A stretch of 64,000 bases of DNA from Tritrichomonas musculus (taxonomy: Eukaryota; Parabasalia; Tritrichomonadida; Tritrichomonadidae): NCBI GenBank assembly GCA_039105265.1, contig JAPFFF010000029.1, forward strand, positions 1,426,001 to 1,490,000, given 5' to 3'. The position numbers and the translations under genes were made by a program. Below the pieces are notes generated by a model that saw only the letters and a program-made list of their open reading frames with translations, searched no databases and had not been told where the DNA came from. This document shows, piece by piece, positions 48,339 through 56,952 of the stretch (positions are counted from its first letter, which is position 1; each line of letters begins with the position of its first letter).

Positions 48339-51300
48339 ATGACTGCAATACTGACTAAACAGAACGCTTTAGACGGTGCATTTATAGGCGGCTCAAAGAA
48401 TCCTTCCTCAATAAACTGTGATGAAATAAGCGCCAAAACAGCTGATATCGAACAAGATTTGACCGTTGGAGAAGATATAAATTTAGGAGGAATCTCTCTG
48501 AAATCTCAGCTCATTAACCATGCGGAAGCTCTGAGCAATCATGAAGAACGAATAACCTCTTTGGAAAAATCTCCTAATGGACTACAATTTGAAGATGGTC
48601 TTGATGCCTATTCCCTTGATTTAAACTCCTTGTCGAAAGCAGAAAATGACGACATCTCCGATGACTCCTGCGAAACAGGCGAATACAATATTTTGAAAAT
48701 TAAAATAGATATACCATCTGACTATTCAGGAGATGTTTTTACAATAAACTGTTCAACGTTTGGTGAAGCAAAAATAGACGCAAAAAACGGCAAATTTACG
48801 AATCCCAAAATCGACTCAAATAACGCAATTTCCTATATTGAAAACGAATTATCCGCCCGAATTTATATGAGTAAGGAATCTCTTGACAATCCTTTTGACC
48901 TCTTTACTTCAGGTTTTATGAAAATAAACTTTACAGGAAAAGTTAAGCAATATATTTCAAACAAGGAATCTAACCTCATAAATATCAAATGTAATAATAT
49001 CGATGCAGAAAATTGTCTCAAACTTTATACTTCTCCTTTACCGAATTTCTATGAGATGAAGTCATTTGGGACCACAGAAAATGAACAATATTATTATGCT
49101 GATTGGGGCTATATTCCCGGAACCGAAGAATTTGACAAGCTCTTAGATGGACAAACTTTTGAGTTCCATGATGAGGTATTTGGTACAGATTTCAAACTCA
49201 CAAAGCAAAATAATAAATGGGTCGGTAATAATTTGTCATACAATATTCCTGGCTCCAAATCAATCAAAGGAGAAACTGAGTTCTTCAAGCATACATATCA
49301 AGGAATTTTCATTGAGCAAAACGACACAAATCGATACGTCCTAAGGAATTGGATACACAATTATTCCGACAAAAATCCTTTTGAAGTCATTGTTGAGAAA
49401 GGACTTTGTACATTTAACGATTGCGAAGTGGCAAAATACGAAGATAAAGACGGATATTGGAGTGTTCTACTGAAATGTACCAAGAAAGAGTCATGCAATT
49501 TTTCGGCAAGTCTAAATATAAACGGAATAGAATATACCTCTGAATTTGGGTATTCTCATAGTAGTTATGAGTCAGAATCGTGCTATAAAGTTGTTTCAGA
49601 AAATTGTTATAAATATATTCCTTTCCACTACAATAGCCGAATAGATATTGGGAATCCTCCATATGGACTGATACTTTATATGCCCTCTGACAAAGAAGTA
49701 ATTTTTCCGATACCAGATGTTTCGTATAAAGAAGGAGGAAATACTTTTGAGTTTCTAGCAGGATGTGGGTATTATTCTGTCGTACCAAGACCTGAGGCAT
49801 GTAGTACTTTATACACAAACTGTAATATACAGACTTCTGGTGTCGTTATTGGGGAAAATATTGAGTCTCATCTTTTTGTTCTAAATTCTTTGGGAAATAC
49901 AGTAGATATAGCAAATAATAGAATATCTGAGCTGCAAAATCTTTATTCAAACCTCCAAAAACAACTAAACGATATGAAAAACAAGACAAATTGGTTTAAT
50001 TATATCAAAGATGTTGTGTGCATAGCTGGTGCCACAGTAAATTTTGTCGGCGGTCCAAAGGCGCTTTTATCGTTGGCGGCAGAGGGAATATCAAAGGTAA
50101 AACGATTTTGTTTTGCTGGTGAAGAGGTTTCGGAAGGAGCGGAGGCAATAGTTCGGGACGTTGATGTTCTTGCTGCTCCAAGAGAGATTCGAACCGCGCT
50201 GGAATTTATTGAAGAAATAGAGGCGTTTGACAAGAAATGTTTCCGATATCTTTGTTATGGAGTTGATGACAATGAGGAGATTAAAATAGACGAAGAGTAT
50301 GAAGATTTTCGAATAAATATTCCATATTTAGATGTATATGCAGAAAATTGTCCTTCAGCTGCTTGGATTATGTCGATGACAAGAGAACAGAAACCGATTT
50401 TGTTGGGCGAAGAACTGACTAACAAACAGCAGATTACAGCAAAGGCAGTCAAAAAATTGATAGATAATCATATGAAACAGCTCAAAACAGTCGATTTGTC
50501 GGGATATATTTCAAAGGAAGAAGCGGATGGAAAATATGTGTTAAAAACAGAGATTCCAGAAATAATTGATAAAAAAATTACTTTCAATCAAGAATTAGAA
50601 TTATATTATGATGAAGGTAATAGTATTAATACTCTTTCGGTTCTTTATACTAATGCAAGTCAATATTTAGAAAAATGGAAAAAATATGGAATGTTATTTG
50701 ATGGATATGATAAAACTGACGAAAATATTAAATATAAAGGAATATTCACTATATCAAGTATTAATAATGATGATTATGTTTTAAATAATGGCGTTCAAAA
50801 TATAGCATTAACATTAGAAATGAGCTCAAGTTGTGGAGTTGTTTATGATTTTGATAACCAACATAGAATCAACATAATAAGTTGCTATATTGCAAATGAA
50901 GATTATGATGAAACAAACTTAAACTGTGTTGTTAATCTTGCATTTCTCCAAGATAATTTTGCTCAGAAAACAGAATTGACCCGAGCTATTGAGCAAGTGA
51001 AGAGTGAGATTCCAGAACCTGTCGACTTATCGGGTTATGTAGAGAAAAATGATGATGGTTCATTATTGATATCTACTACTTTTACAAATAATTCTCCATC
51101 GCTAATAGTGAATAATCCATATTATCCAGATATAAGATTATGTAACGAAAATAGTTATGTCACATTAAGATATGCGCCTTATACTGAAGAATTTATGATA
51201 CAATATAAAGATGCCGATATGATAAACAGCACATATAAATCTCAAAAATATAAAACAACAATAAGAGACCAGTTAGTAGTTGCTGGACGAGTTATGATAA

Positions 51301-51932
51301 AAGGTTCTGACTTAAATATATTTGATATTTATTCATCAAGTTCAGCAAAACAAGCGCTTATAAATTTTGGATTAGATTTGGCTAATAAGAGCGAAATATT
51401 GTATGAATTAAAAAACAATATTCCAAAATTATCGTTATACTTGAATAGTTCAAAAATAATAGCGATTAATAAAGATAAAGTAGAAATCAGCACTAATTTG
51501 TACAAAACCGAAACTGATAAATATTTGACGGAATCAGAATGTGATGGAAAATATGTAGCAAAAAATGATGATGGTTCATTATCGGTTAATAGTACCGAAA
51601 GTAATATTGCAAATTTCTTTAGTTCTGTTGATGCAAATACTCTTGCTTTAATTACTTTTGGATATGATAGTAAATATAATTCTGTCTTTATGTATAGGTC
51701 TTCAAAAACTGCTGATACTGGCGAAGTATTTATATATGTTGATGGTCATAGATTTCAGTCATTTCACATGTTTGGTTCTGCAAGAAATACAACAATTGAT
51801 TCAAATTTATATGTTTCTGGCAAAATAACATCAAACGGCTCAAATACAATTACTCATTATGCCCCGATAGAAGCGGGAGTAGTGATAGTGGACCAGCTCG
51901 ACGGTCAGATAAAAATGACCCCCTCGTCATAG
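48339..51932 (+). CDS. Element A long fibre-like protein
   Basis: About 1197 residues from the ATG at 48339 (an earlier ATG at 48312 overlaps the divergent gene). The N-terminus has LDGAFIGGSKNP, a recurring GA motif. A coiled coil (ELQNLYSNLQKQLNDMK) lies near residue 545. From about 720 onward there are phage-tail-fibre-like modules: DLSGYISKEEADGKYVLKTE, EKNDDGSLLI and KYLTESECDGKYV. The end GSARNTTIDSNLYVSGKITS is nearly the same in the fibre of element C. Base composition shifts: the first two thirds match element A, the part from about 50580 to 51850 is AT-rich like element C, so the gene appears mosaic. Probable host-attachment or adhesin-like role. Confidence 0.68.
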   Translation: MTAILTKQNALDGAFIGGSKNPSSINCDEISAKTADIEQDLTVGEDINLGGISLKSQLINHAEALSNHEERITSLEKSPNGLQFEDGLDAYSLDLNSLSKAENDDISDDSCETGEYNILKIKIDIPSDYSGDVFTINCSTFGEAKIDAKNGKFTNPKIDSNNAISYIENELSARIYMSKESLDNPFDLFTSGFMKINFTGKVKQYISNKESNLINIKCNNIDAENCLKLYTSPLPNFYEMKSFGTTENEQYYYADWGYIPGTEEFDKLLDGQTFEFHDEVFGTDFKLTKQNNKWVGNNLSYNIPGSKSIKGETEFFKHTYQGIFIEQNDTNRYVLRNWIHNYSDKNPFEVIVEKGLCTFNDCEVAKYEDKDGYWSVLLKCTKKESCNFSASLNINGIEYTSEFGYSHSSYESESCYKVVSENCYKYIPFHYNSRIDIGNPPYGLILYMPSDKEVIFPIPDVSYKEGGNTFEFLAGCGYYSVVPRPEACSTLYTNCNIQTSGVVIGENIESHLFVLNSLGNTVDIANNRISELQNLYSNLQKQLNDMKNKTNWFNYIKDVVCIAGATVNFVGGPKALLSLAAEGISKVKRFCFAGEEVSEGAEAIVRDVDVLAAPREIRTALEFIEEIEAFDKKCFRYLCYGVDDNEEIKIDEEYEDFRINIPYLDVYAENCPSAAWIMSMTREQKPILLGEELTNKQQITAKAVKKLIDNHMKQLKTVDLSGYISKEEADGKYVLKTEIPEIIDKKITFNQELELYYDEGNSINTLSVLYTNASQYLEKWKKYGMLFDGYDKTDENIKYKGIFTISSINNDDYVLNNGVQNIALTLEMSSSCGVVYDFDNQHRINIISCYIANEDYDETNLNCVVNLAFLQDNFAQKTELTRAIEQVKSEIPEPVDLSGYVEKNDDGSLLISTTFTNNSPSLIVNNPYYPDIRLCNENSYVTLRYAPYTEEFMIQYKDADMINSTYKSQKYKTTIRDQLVVAGRVMIKGSDLNIFDIYSSSSAKQALINFGLDLANKSEILYELKNNIPKLSLYLNSSKIIAINKDKVEISTNLYKTETDKYLTESECDGKYVAKNDDGSLSVNSTESNIANFFSSVDANTLALITFGYDSKYNSVFMYRSSKTADTGEVFIYVDGHRFQSFHMFGSARNTTIDSNLYVSGKITSNGSNTITHYAPIEAGVVIVDQLDGQIKMTPSS

Positions 51933-52114
51933 GGTTTACAGACCCCAAACCTCAGCGCCATGACTCAAAAAATCGCCACTTTTTCAAAATTAGCCCTCGA
52001 AACTTTCACAAAATGGCATAGACAAATTTTGAATAAATTGACGAACTCCCAAAAATAACAACAACGAAAAATAGAACTTTCAAAAATTTTTTATTTTTTT
52101 ATCAGCAATTTATA
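51933..52114. other. Junction between elements A and C
   Basis: About 180 bases. The first part is less AT-rich, like element A; the last 40 bases are a T-rich tract leading to the first gene of element C. The join probably lies here, but no terminal repeat or target duplication is evident. Confidence 0.35.
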
Positions 52115-52357
52115 ATGTCAAACCAAGCCGAAGCTGTGAACACTCGCTACCTCCGACAAACGGAGGAACAATTAAGCACCCTCATTAATAGAATCAACAA
52201 AAAGCTAAAAGGATGGAGACCAGCATTAAAATACCTCTACGATAATGATGATGTTGTTGACGGAGTACTAAAAGAGATAAATCACTTTATTGAACAACTA
52301 AAGAAATTCAACGGACCTGAACAATTAATTGCTGAACTTGAAGAACTCATTTATTAG
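52115..52357 (+). CDS. Element C small helical protein, 80 residues
   Basis: MSNQAEAVNTRYLRQTEEQL and a charged helical remainder ending ELEELIY; not recognised. Preceded by a T-rich tract. Its 3' end overlaps the convergent next gene by 11 bases. Confidence 0.5.
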   Translation: MSNQAEAVNTRYLRQTEEQLSTLINRINKKLKGWRPALKYLYDNDDVVDGVLKEINHFIEQLKKFNGPEQLIAELEELIY

Positions 52358-52574
52358 ACAATTCATTTAATTCATTCTCAAGCTGATGAACTTTATTTTT
52401 GAGGCTGTTGATGTCTTCAATAAGAGACTCACGAACGGCAAGACCATCAGAGCCCAACATTCCTGATTTGATATTGTTGAGACATTGTTTGTAATCATAA
52501 CACTTTTCTTTCAATCCTCGTTTGATACGTTTTAATTCTGGTATTTCTTTCTTGTATTCTGTTAGTTCACTCAT
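52347..52574 (-). CDS. Element C small coiled-coil protein, 75 residues
   Basis: Heptad-like pattern (INSLKNKVHQLENELNELSNK) at the C-terminus and a basic N-terminal helix (ELKRIKRGLKEKCYDYKQ). No family recognised. Convergent with 52115-52357. Confidence 0.5.
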   Translation of the reverse strand: MSELTEYKKEIPELKRIKRGLKEKCYDYKQCLNNIKSGMLGSDGLAVRESLIEDINSLKNKVHQLENELNELSNK

Positions 52575-52588
52575 TTAATAACAATTAA

Positions 52589-52822
52589 ATGTCTGCTATT
52601 AATCAAATGAGAACCGTTCATGATGATAAACACAAAAACTATTTTGATAGATTACAGTTAACGATGCAAAAGAAGAGAACAAAAATAAACTCAGCACCGA
52701 CAGTGAAATGTTATAATGAAAAAGGTAATGTATTTCATGAACCTCCACCAAAAACGACTAAATCATTAAATCATCATGATTCACTTAATCATTCGGTGGT
52801 TGTCAGGAACAACAACATTTAA
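52589..52822 (+). CDS. Element C small basic protein, 77 residues
   Basis: MSAINQMRTVHDDKHKNYFD, then a basic and His/Asn-rich tail. No family recognised. Its 3' end overlaps the convergent 52781-53257 gene by 42 bases. Confidence 0.42.
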   Translation: MSAINQMRTVHDDKHKNYFDRLQLTMQKKRTKINSAPTVKCYNEKGNVFHEPPPKTTKSLNHHDSLNHSVVVRNNNI

Positions 52823-53257
52823 AATGTATTCATTAATGACTTTTGATTGCTGATCAACAACATTTGAAAGCTTATTGATATGTTCTTCAAGTATTTTATT
52901 TTTGTTGTTTAATTGATTGATTTGTTCAGTGAATTCATTTAATGATTCCTTCATTAGTGATATATCAGCTTTGATGTTGTCGTTTTCGAGTGTTTTAGTG
53001 ATTGTGTTCCCAACTTTCTTCAAATAAATGTCGCCATCACATCGTTTGCCGTCTTTACAATTACGTTTAGTGATTTTGTATTCATTGCCGTCATTAGTGA
53101 TGATTTTATAAATCTTGTTCAAATAGTTAGTTGTTTGTGTTTTCATTTGCTCGATATTCTTTTGATAGAACAAATTGAACTCTTCAACTGATTTAAACAC
53201 TTTTGATTCATTAATGTTTTCGTTTATTACTTTAAGTTCATTAATGTTTTCATTCAT
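52781..53257 (-). CDS. Element C small protein of the EFNLFY family
   Basis: 158 residues. SVEEFNLFYQKNIEQMK and YLNKIYKIITNDGNEYKITK match the 146-residue protein of element A; a coiled coil follows (INQLNNKNKILEEHINKLSN). The N-terminus holds a short repeat (INENINELKV). It lies downstream of the 84-residue gene on the same strand, the same order as in element A. Confidence 0.65.
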   Translation of the reverse strand: MNENINELKVINENINESKVFKSVEEFNLFYQKNIEQMKTQTTNYLNKIYKIITNDGNEYKITKRNCKDGKRCDGDIYLKKVGNTITKTLENDNIKADISLMKESLNEFTEQINQLNNKNKILEEHINKLSNVVDQQSKVINEYILNVVVPDNHRMIK

Positions 53258-53287
53258 TTGAATTCAATTTAAAACGTTTCATTATAT

Positions 53288-53542
53288 TTACCCAACTTTA
53301 TCCAAAATTGATTTACCAACTTTACCAGCTTTATCAGCATAACTGAGTCCTCTATCAACGAAATCAACTACCTGACCAACACCAGGAATGAGACCAGTAA
53401 TTGGTTTAACTTTATCAATGATTTGCCTTCTAACGTTAACGACTTGAGGAAGCTTTTCAACGACTTTTTGTGCTGTGTCTCTGACTTTATTAGCTAGTTT
53501 TCTAAAACCGTTCTTTATCTTGTTGAATATACCTATACCCAT
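53288..53542 (-). CDS. Element C small basic amphipathic protein, capsid-associated-like
   Basis: 84 residues: basic helix (KIKNGFRKLANKVRDTAQKV), then a Gly/Pro-containing hydrophobic stretch (ITGLIPGVGQVVDFVDRGL). Position and composition make it the counterpart of the 113-residue protein of element A. Divergent from the capsid gene. Confidence 0.55.
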   Translation of the reverse strand: MGIGIFNKIKNGFRKLANKVRDTAQKVVEKLPQVVNVRRQIIDKVKPITGLIPGVGQVVDFVDRGLSYADKAGKVGKSILDKVG

Positions 53543-53650
53543 ATTTTAAGAGTAAATAAAAGAAGTAATATATTGATTCTTTTTATTAAATCATAAATGT
53601 TATAAAGAAACGATAGAGCTCATAATTATCAAATAGAGACAGGAAATGTA

Positions 53651-55462
53651 TTGGGTGCGTTCAAGGAAATGCGCAACATTATTAACGTTAATGACGGAAC
53701 ACGTTCATTTTCATTTAGGACAGTTGATTGTCATGACCAACCTGCTCCATTTCATCAAGGACAGTATTCACAAATCAGTTTAACACATCCTGACCACTTC
53801 ATCAGTGATATTGATAAAGGTTTCTTAACATTTCACGTCAAATTAAATCTTCAATTAAGCACAGACATTGCAAAGCTTAAAGCGATTGAAGACCCTGAAA
53901 ATCTTTATAAATTATTTGTTGGTTTCAAATCATCAAATCAATTGTTTGACAGGTTAGAGATTCTACATAATAATGTCAATGTCGGATATCAACAGAATGA
54001 ATCAATTCGTGAAGGTTTCTTGTATTCAGTTCTCAAACCTGAAACAGAAAAGAAAAGACGTCGATTCGTTCATTCATTATGGGAAAACATTAGCAACTAT
54101 TCACAAACACATGCAGGAGTTTATGTTAATCTTAATTCTTTCAAAGATAATGGAAGAGCTGAGTGTGAATTTGATTTGAATATACCTTTTGATGACTTGC
54201 TCGCATTACAAGCATTTGATTTATTCCCTAACGGAATCATTGGTGATTTAGCTATTCGTTTTCAAGTTAGCCCCGCTGGTCTTGTTTGGGCAGTATTAGA
54301 CCCTTACACAGTTGCTGAAACAAAAGCATTCCTCGAAGATGATGACAAGATATCAATGAAACAACTTGAGCAATTACGTGAATTGAAAGCTAAAGGAAAA
54401 CTTAAGAGACAGTTCACACAAATTGGAAATGAAGCATTGATACCTGGTGTTCTTGAAAAATCAATCAAATTCAAATATAATATTTGTGATGAACACACGC
54501 CAATTAATTCGGAACCTATTGAGCTTGAATTTGATTTCACAGATGAAGAATATGAAAGATTTGGTATTAAACGAACTGCTGACTTGAGAGAGATTGCAAG
54601 ACACAACCCAGATAATGAAAATAAAGGAGTTAAAGATATGTTAGACTATTATACAATTGAAATCGTTGAAGAAACACCAATAATGAAGAAATATGAATCA
54701 CAAAAGGCTGTATTAACATGCAATCAAATGACAATCACACTTTGCAAATCTAATATGCAGGGCTACGGTGTTTGTGAAGCAACAAGACAAGGAATTGAAG
54801 ACATTCTTCGAGAAGGTATCATCATTCCATCACAAAAGGTTGATTATCATGCTTTCCCTATTGCTGCAGCTCAAAACGGAATCAAATCAACTTTAAACAT
54901 TCCATTGATTAACGTGACCACGATGTCTGTACTGTTTCCAAAACATCATAATGATTTGACTGTATTTGAAAATCCAGTTTATCAAAACTGTTATTTGAAT
55001 ATTGGTGGCAAGAACTTTCCAGATGAAAACGTTGACACAATCGGTGCAAGATTCTTTGAGAATCAATTAACAGCTGGAGACCTTGATGCCATTACATTAC
55101 AATGCACAAAAGAGTTTGAAGACAGTTTCACAATGCCAAAGAACAACTCAGAAGGAACAAGATACAAGAATACATTAAGTGATGCAACATCATTTGTTTT
55201 CAATATTCAAACTGAACGAGCGAGTGCAGGATATTGTTATGACGGTCTTGACGGGAGATTTGGAAACGTTCAAATTCAAATCAATGGTCAACCAATTCAT
55301 ACAGGAAAGAATGATACATATTATAATGTCAATGAAGAAGGTACGGTACATCCGCCACCAGTTCAGTTATGTTTGTGTCGCGACACATATTTCAAACTTT
55401 CTTTGGACGGTTTAGAATATGTTGATGACGGAACACCACAAGGAAGTCAAGCAAATGAATAA
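53651..55462 (+). CDS. Element C major capsid protein (double jelly-roll type)
   Basis: About 600 residues; the true start is uncertain and similarity seems to begin slightly upstream. SLWENISNYSQTHAGVYVNL, then IPFDDLLALQAFDLFPNG with GDLAIRFQVSPAG (about 180-215) is the strand pattern typical of Polinton double jelly-roll capsid proteins. The second half has INVTTMSVLFPKHHNDLTVF, EDSFTMPKNN and DTYFKLSLDGLEY. It would form the hexagonal capsomers of an icosahedral shell. The integrase gene follows 58 bases later. Confidence 0.8.
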   Translation: MGAFKEMRNIINVNDGTRSFSFRTVDCHDQPAPFHQGQYSQISLTHPDHFISDIDKGFLTFHVKLNLQLSTDIAKLKAIEDPENLYKLFVGFKSSNQLFDRLEILHNNVNVGYQQNESIREGFLYSVLKPETEKKRRRFVHSLWENISNYSQTHAGVYVNLNSFKDNGRAECEFDLNIPFDDLLALQAFDLFPNGIIGDLAIRFQVSPAGLVWAVLDPYTVAETKAFLEDDDKISMKQLEQLRELKAKGKLKRQFTQIGNEALIPGVLEKSIKFKYNICDEHTPINSEPIELEFDFTDEEYERFGIKRTADLREIARHNPDNENKGVKDMLDYYTIEIVEETPIMKKYESQKAVLTCNQMTITLCKSNMQGYGVCEATRQGIEDILREGIIIPSQKVDYHAFPIAAAQNGIKSTLNIPLINVTTMSVLFPKHHNDLTVFENPVYQNCYLNIGGKNFPDENVDTIGARFFENQLTAGDLDAITLQCTKEFEDSFTMPKNNSEGTRYKNTLSDATSFVFNIQTERASAGYCYDGLDGRFGNVQIQINGQPIHTGKNDTYYNVNEEGTVHPPPVQLCLCRDTYFKLSLDGLEYVDDGTPQGSQANE

Positions 55463-55520
55463 ACAAATTGATTTTCATTAAATAATAATCATTAATGAAT
55501 GCTTTATTTTTGCGATTCAA

Positions 55521-56600
55521 ATGAATGAATCAATCAATTATCCTTTCAAATCTAAATATAAGTACATCAAAGACACAAACATTAAAACAGAGCCCTATAT
55601 ACCTGACTTTCAATTGAAGACAGTAAAGAAACTATCAAAACCTGACTTCTCATTTGAACCGTACGCATACGAGATGGATATAATGTTTGCATTAAACAAA
55701 GCTTATCTTGTTCTTATCAATGTAAACACCAAATACCTAATTGTTGAACCAATTGATTACAAGTCTGAGTATTATGTAATCAAAGTAATTGATAAACTAG
55801 TCAATAAAAGAAATATCAGAATTGAAACAATTAAATGTGATGGTGAAAAGGCTTTCATATCAAATGCATTCAAAAGTTATTGCAACGGTGAAGAGCAAAG
55901 ATATCAATTAGACAAACACACAATTAAATTCAAAGCTCCAAACAAAATAAAGTTAATCATTGATGATTCACCTTTCACGAATGCACATAAATGTGTCGAT
56001 GCAGTAATCAGAACATTACGAAATGCTTTCGGTCAATCACAACAACGAATGACAAACAATGTATTGATACAACAAACGGTTGCATGGTACAATAACACGC
56101 CTCATGCATCTCTTCGTTTATTGAATCCTTTATACACATCATTTGACGAAGAAACCGATGAATACCTTGACAAACGACAATTAAAATACATTTATCTAAC
56201 ACCTCAACAGATGCAAGATGACCGCGACCTTGAATGGCAATACATAAGAGCGAAATCAATGCAATTGAAAGAGATTCAACAAAAACAACGATTTAAAGGT
56301 CTTCTGTCATACAAACCAAAAAATATAATACTTGTTCACACCGATTACGGAAAAACAGAAAAGAAACATGAAAAGCGAAGAAGAGTATTTAATGAACTTG
56401 CTGAATTCATTTGTTATGAATCAGGAAACGTTAAATGTAAACTATTAAATCCTTTACGTCAAACTAACAAAACACAGAAGAATAAAACAATAATAACTGT
56501 CCCAATCATGTACACAAAATATGTTTGTTCATCAATAGATGCTTTGAATGATGATTATAAAGTATTCTTTTTGACTTATAAAACGCAAAATGAAAGCTAA
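55521..56600 (+). CDS. Element C retroviral-type (DDE) integrase
   Basis: 359 residues. YEMDIMFALNKAYLVLINVNT, IKCDGEKAFISNAFKSY, HKCVDAVIRTLRNAFG and WYNNTPHASLRLLNP mark the integrase core; the C-terminal 130 residues are basic with beta-rich segments. It is clearly diverged from the integrase of segment B, so the two elements belong to different lineages. ATG in ATTCAAATG context; the next gene overlaps it by 11 bases. Confidence 0.75.
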   Translation: MNESINYPFKSKYKYIKDTNIKTEPYIPDFQLKTVKKLSKPDFSFEPYAYEMDIMFALNKAYLVLINVNTKYLIVEPIDYKSEYYVIKVIDKLVNKRNIRIETIKCDGEKAFISNAFKSYCNGEEQRYQLDKHTIKFKAPNKIKLIIDDSPFTNAHKCVDAVIRTLRNAFGQSQQRMTNNVLIQQTVAWYNNTPHASLRLLNPLYTSFDEETDEYLDKRQLKYIYLTPQQMQDDRDLEWQYIRAKSMQLKEIQQKQRFKGLLSYKPKNIILVHTDYGKTEKKHEKRRRVFNELAEFICYESGNVKCKLLNPLRQTNKTQKNKTIITVPIMYTKYVCSSIDALNDDYKVFFLTYKTQNES

Positions 56601-56940
56601 ACAACCAATCACAAAACGATACTATCACACACAAACAAAAGATTTTAATCTTCCAGATGACTTCGTTTATAGTCGCAACAAGAAGTACATTGTTGTTCAG
56701 TATTGTGGTGCTGTTGTCAATCAACATATTGTCGGTGATTTGACGGTTCATTCAGATATAGTTGAATTCATGCCTTTCTGCGACCATTTCATTATGCTAG
56801 CTAACAGACGACAAACGAAATATCGAAAATATGAATGTCTGAACAACACAAAAAAAGAGTATCATTTATGGTTCACAGACATGAAAGGAAACGTTATTGA
56901 ACCTGAATCATTTATATTCAGTTGTCTTTTGATTTATTAA
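56590..56940 (+). CDS. Element C 116-residue protein, small jelly-roll-like
   Basis: KKYIVVQYCGAVVNQHIVGD, then YHLWFTDMKGNVIEPESF, a beta-rich protein with homologous blocks at 47992-48324 in element A. The ending (strand, D..G turn, strand) is like the end of capsid or cement proteins. Starts inside the last codons of the integrase gene, so it is probably expressed with it. Confidence 0.6.
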   Translation: MKAKQPITKRYYHTQTKDFNLPDDFVYSRNKKYIVVQYCGAVVNQHIVGDLTVHSDIVEFMPFCDHFIMLANRRQTKYRKYECLNNTKKEYHLWFTDMKGNVIEPESFIFSCLLIY

Positions 56941-56952
56941 TGACTATTCAAA

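Larger units (their letters stand above)
38300..52090. mobile_element. Element A: Maverick/Polinton-like virus fossil, interrupted by segment B
   Basis: Approximate ends. Parts seen: an unrecognised 175-residue protein, a 664-residue protein with a DxNGD motif, an A32-type packaging ATPase, two small minus-strand proteins, a double jelly-roll major capsid protein in two parts either side of segment B, a small capsid-associated-like protein on the minus strand, and a long fibre-like protein. No polymerase B, protease or own integrase was recognised. It is broken: one large insertion and about one or two smaller breaks. The many long open genes suggest a modest age. Terminal repeats were not identified. 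Confidence 0.75.

Noticed and set aside
50413-50425. ACTAACAAACAG, intron-like motif in the element A fibre gene
   Set aside because: The frame is open across it (LTNKQQ) and there is no 5' splice consensus upstream.
56463-56477. ACTAACAAAACACAG, similar to the trichomonad intron 3' motif
   Set aside because: It lies in frame inside the integrase of element C, which is open on both sides, and no matching 5' splice site is near; it encodes TNKTQ.
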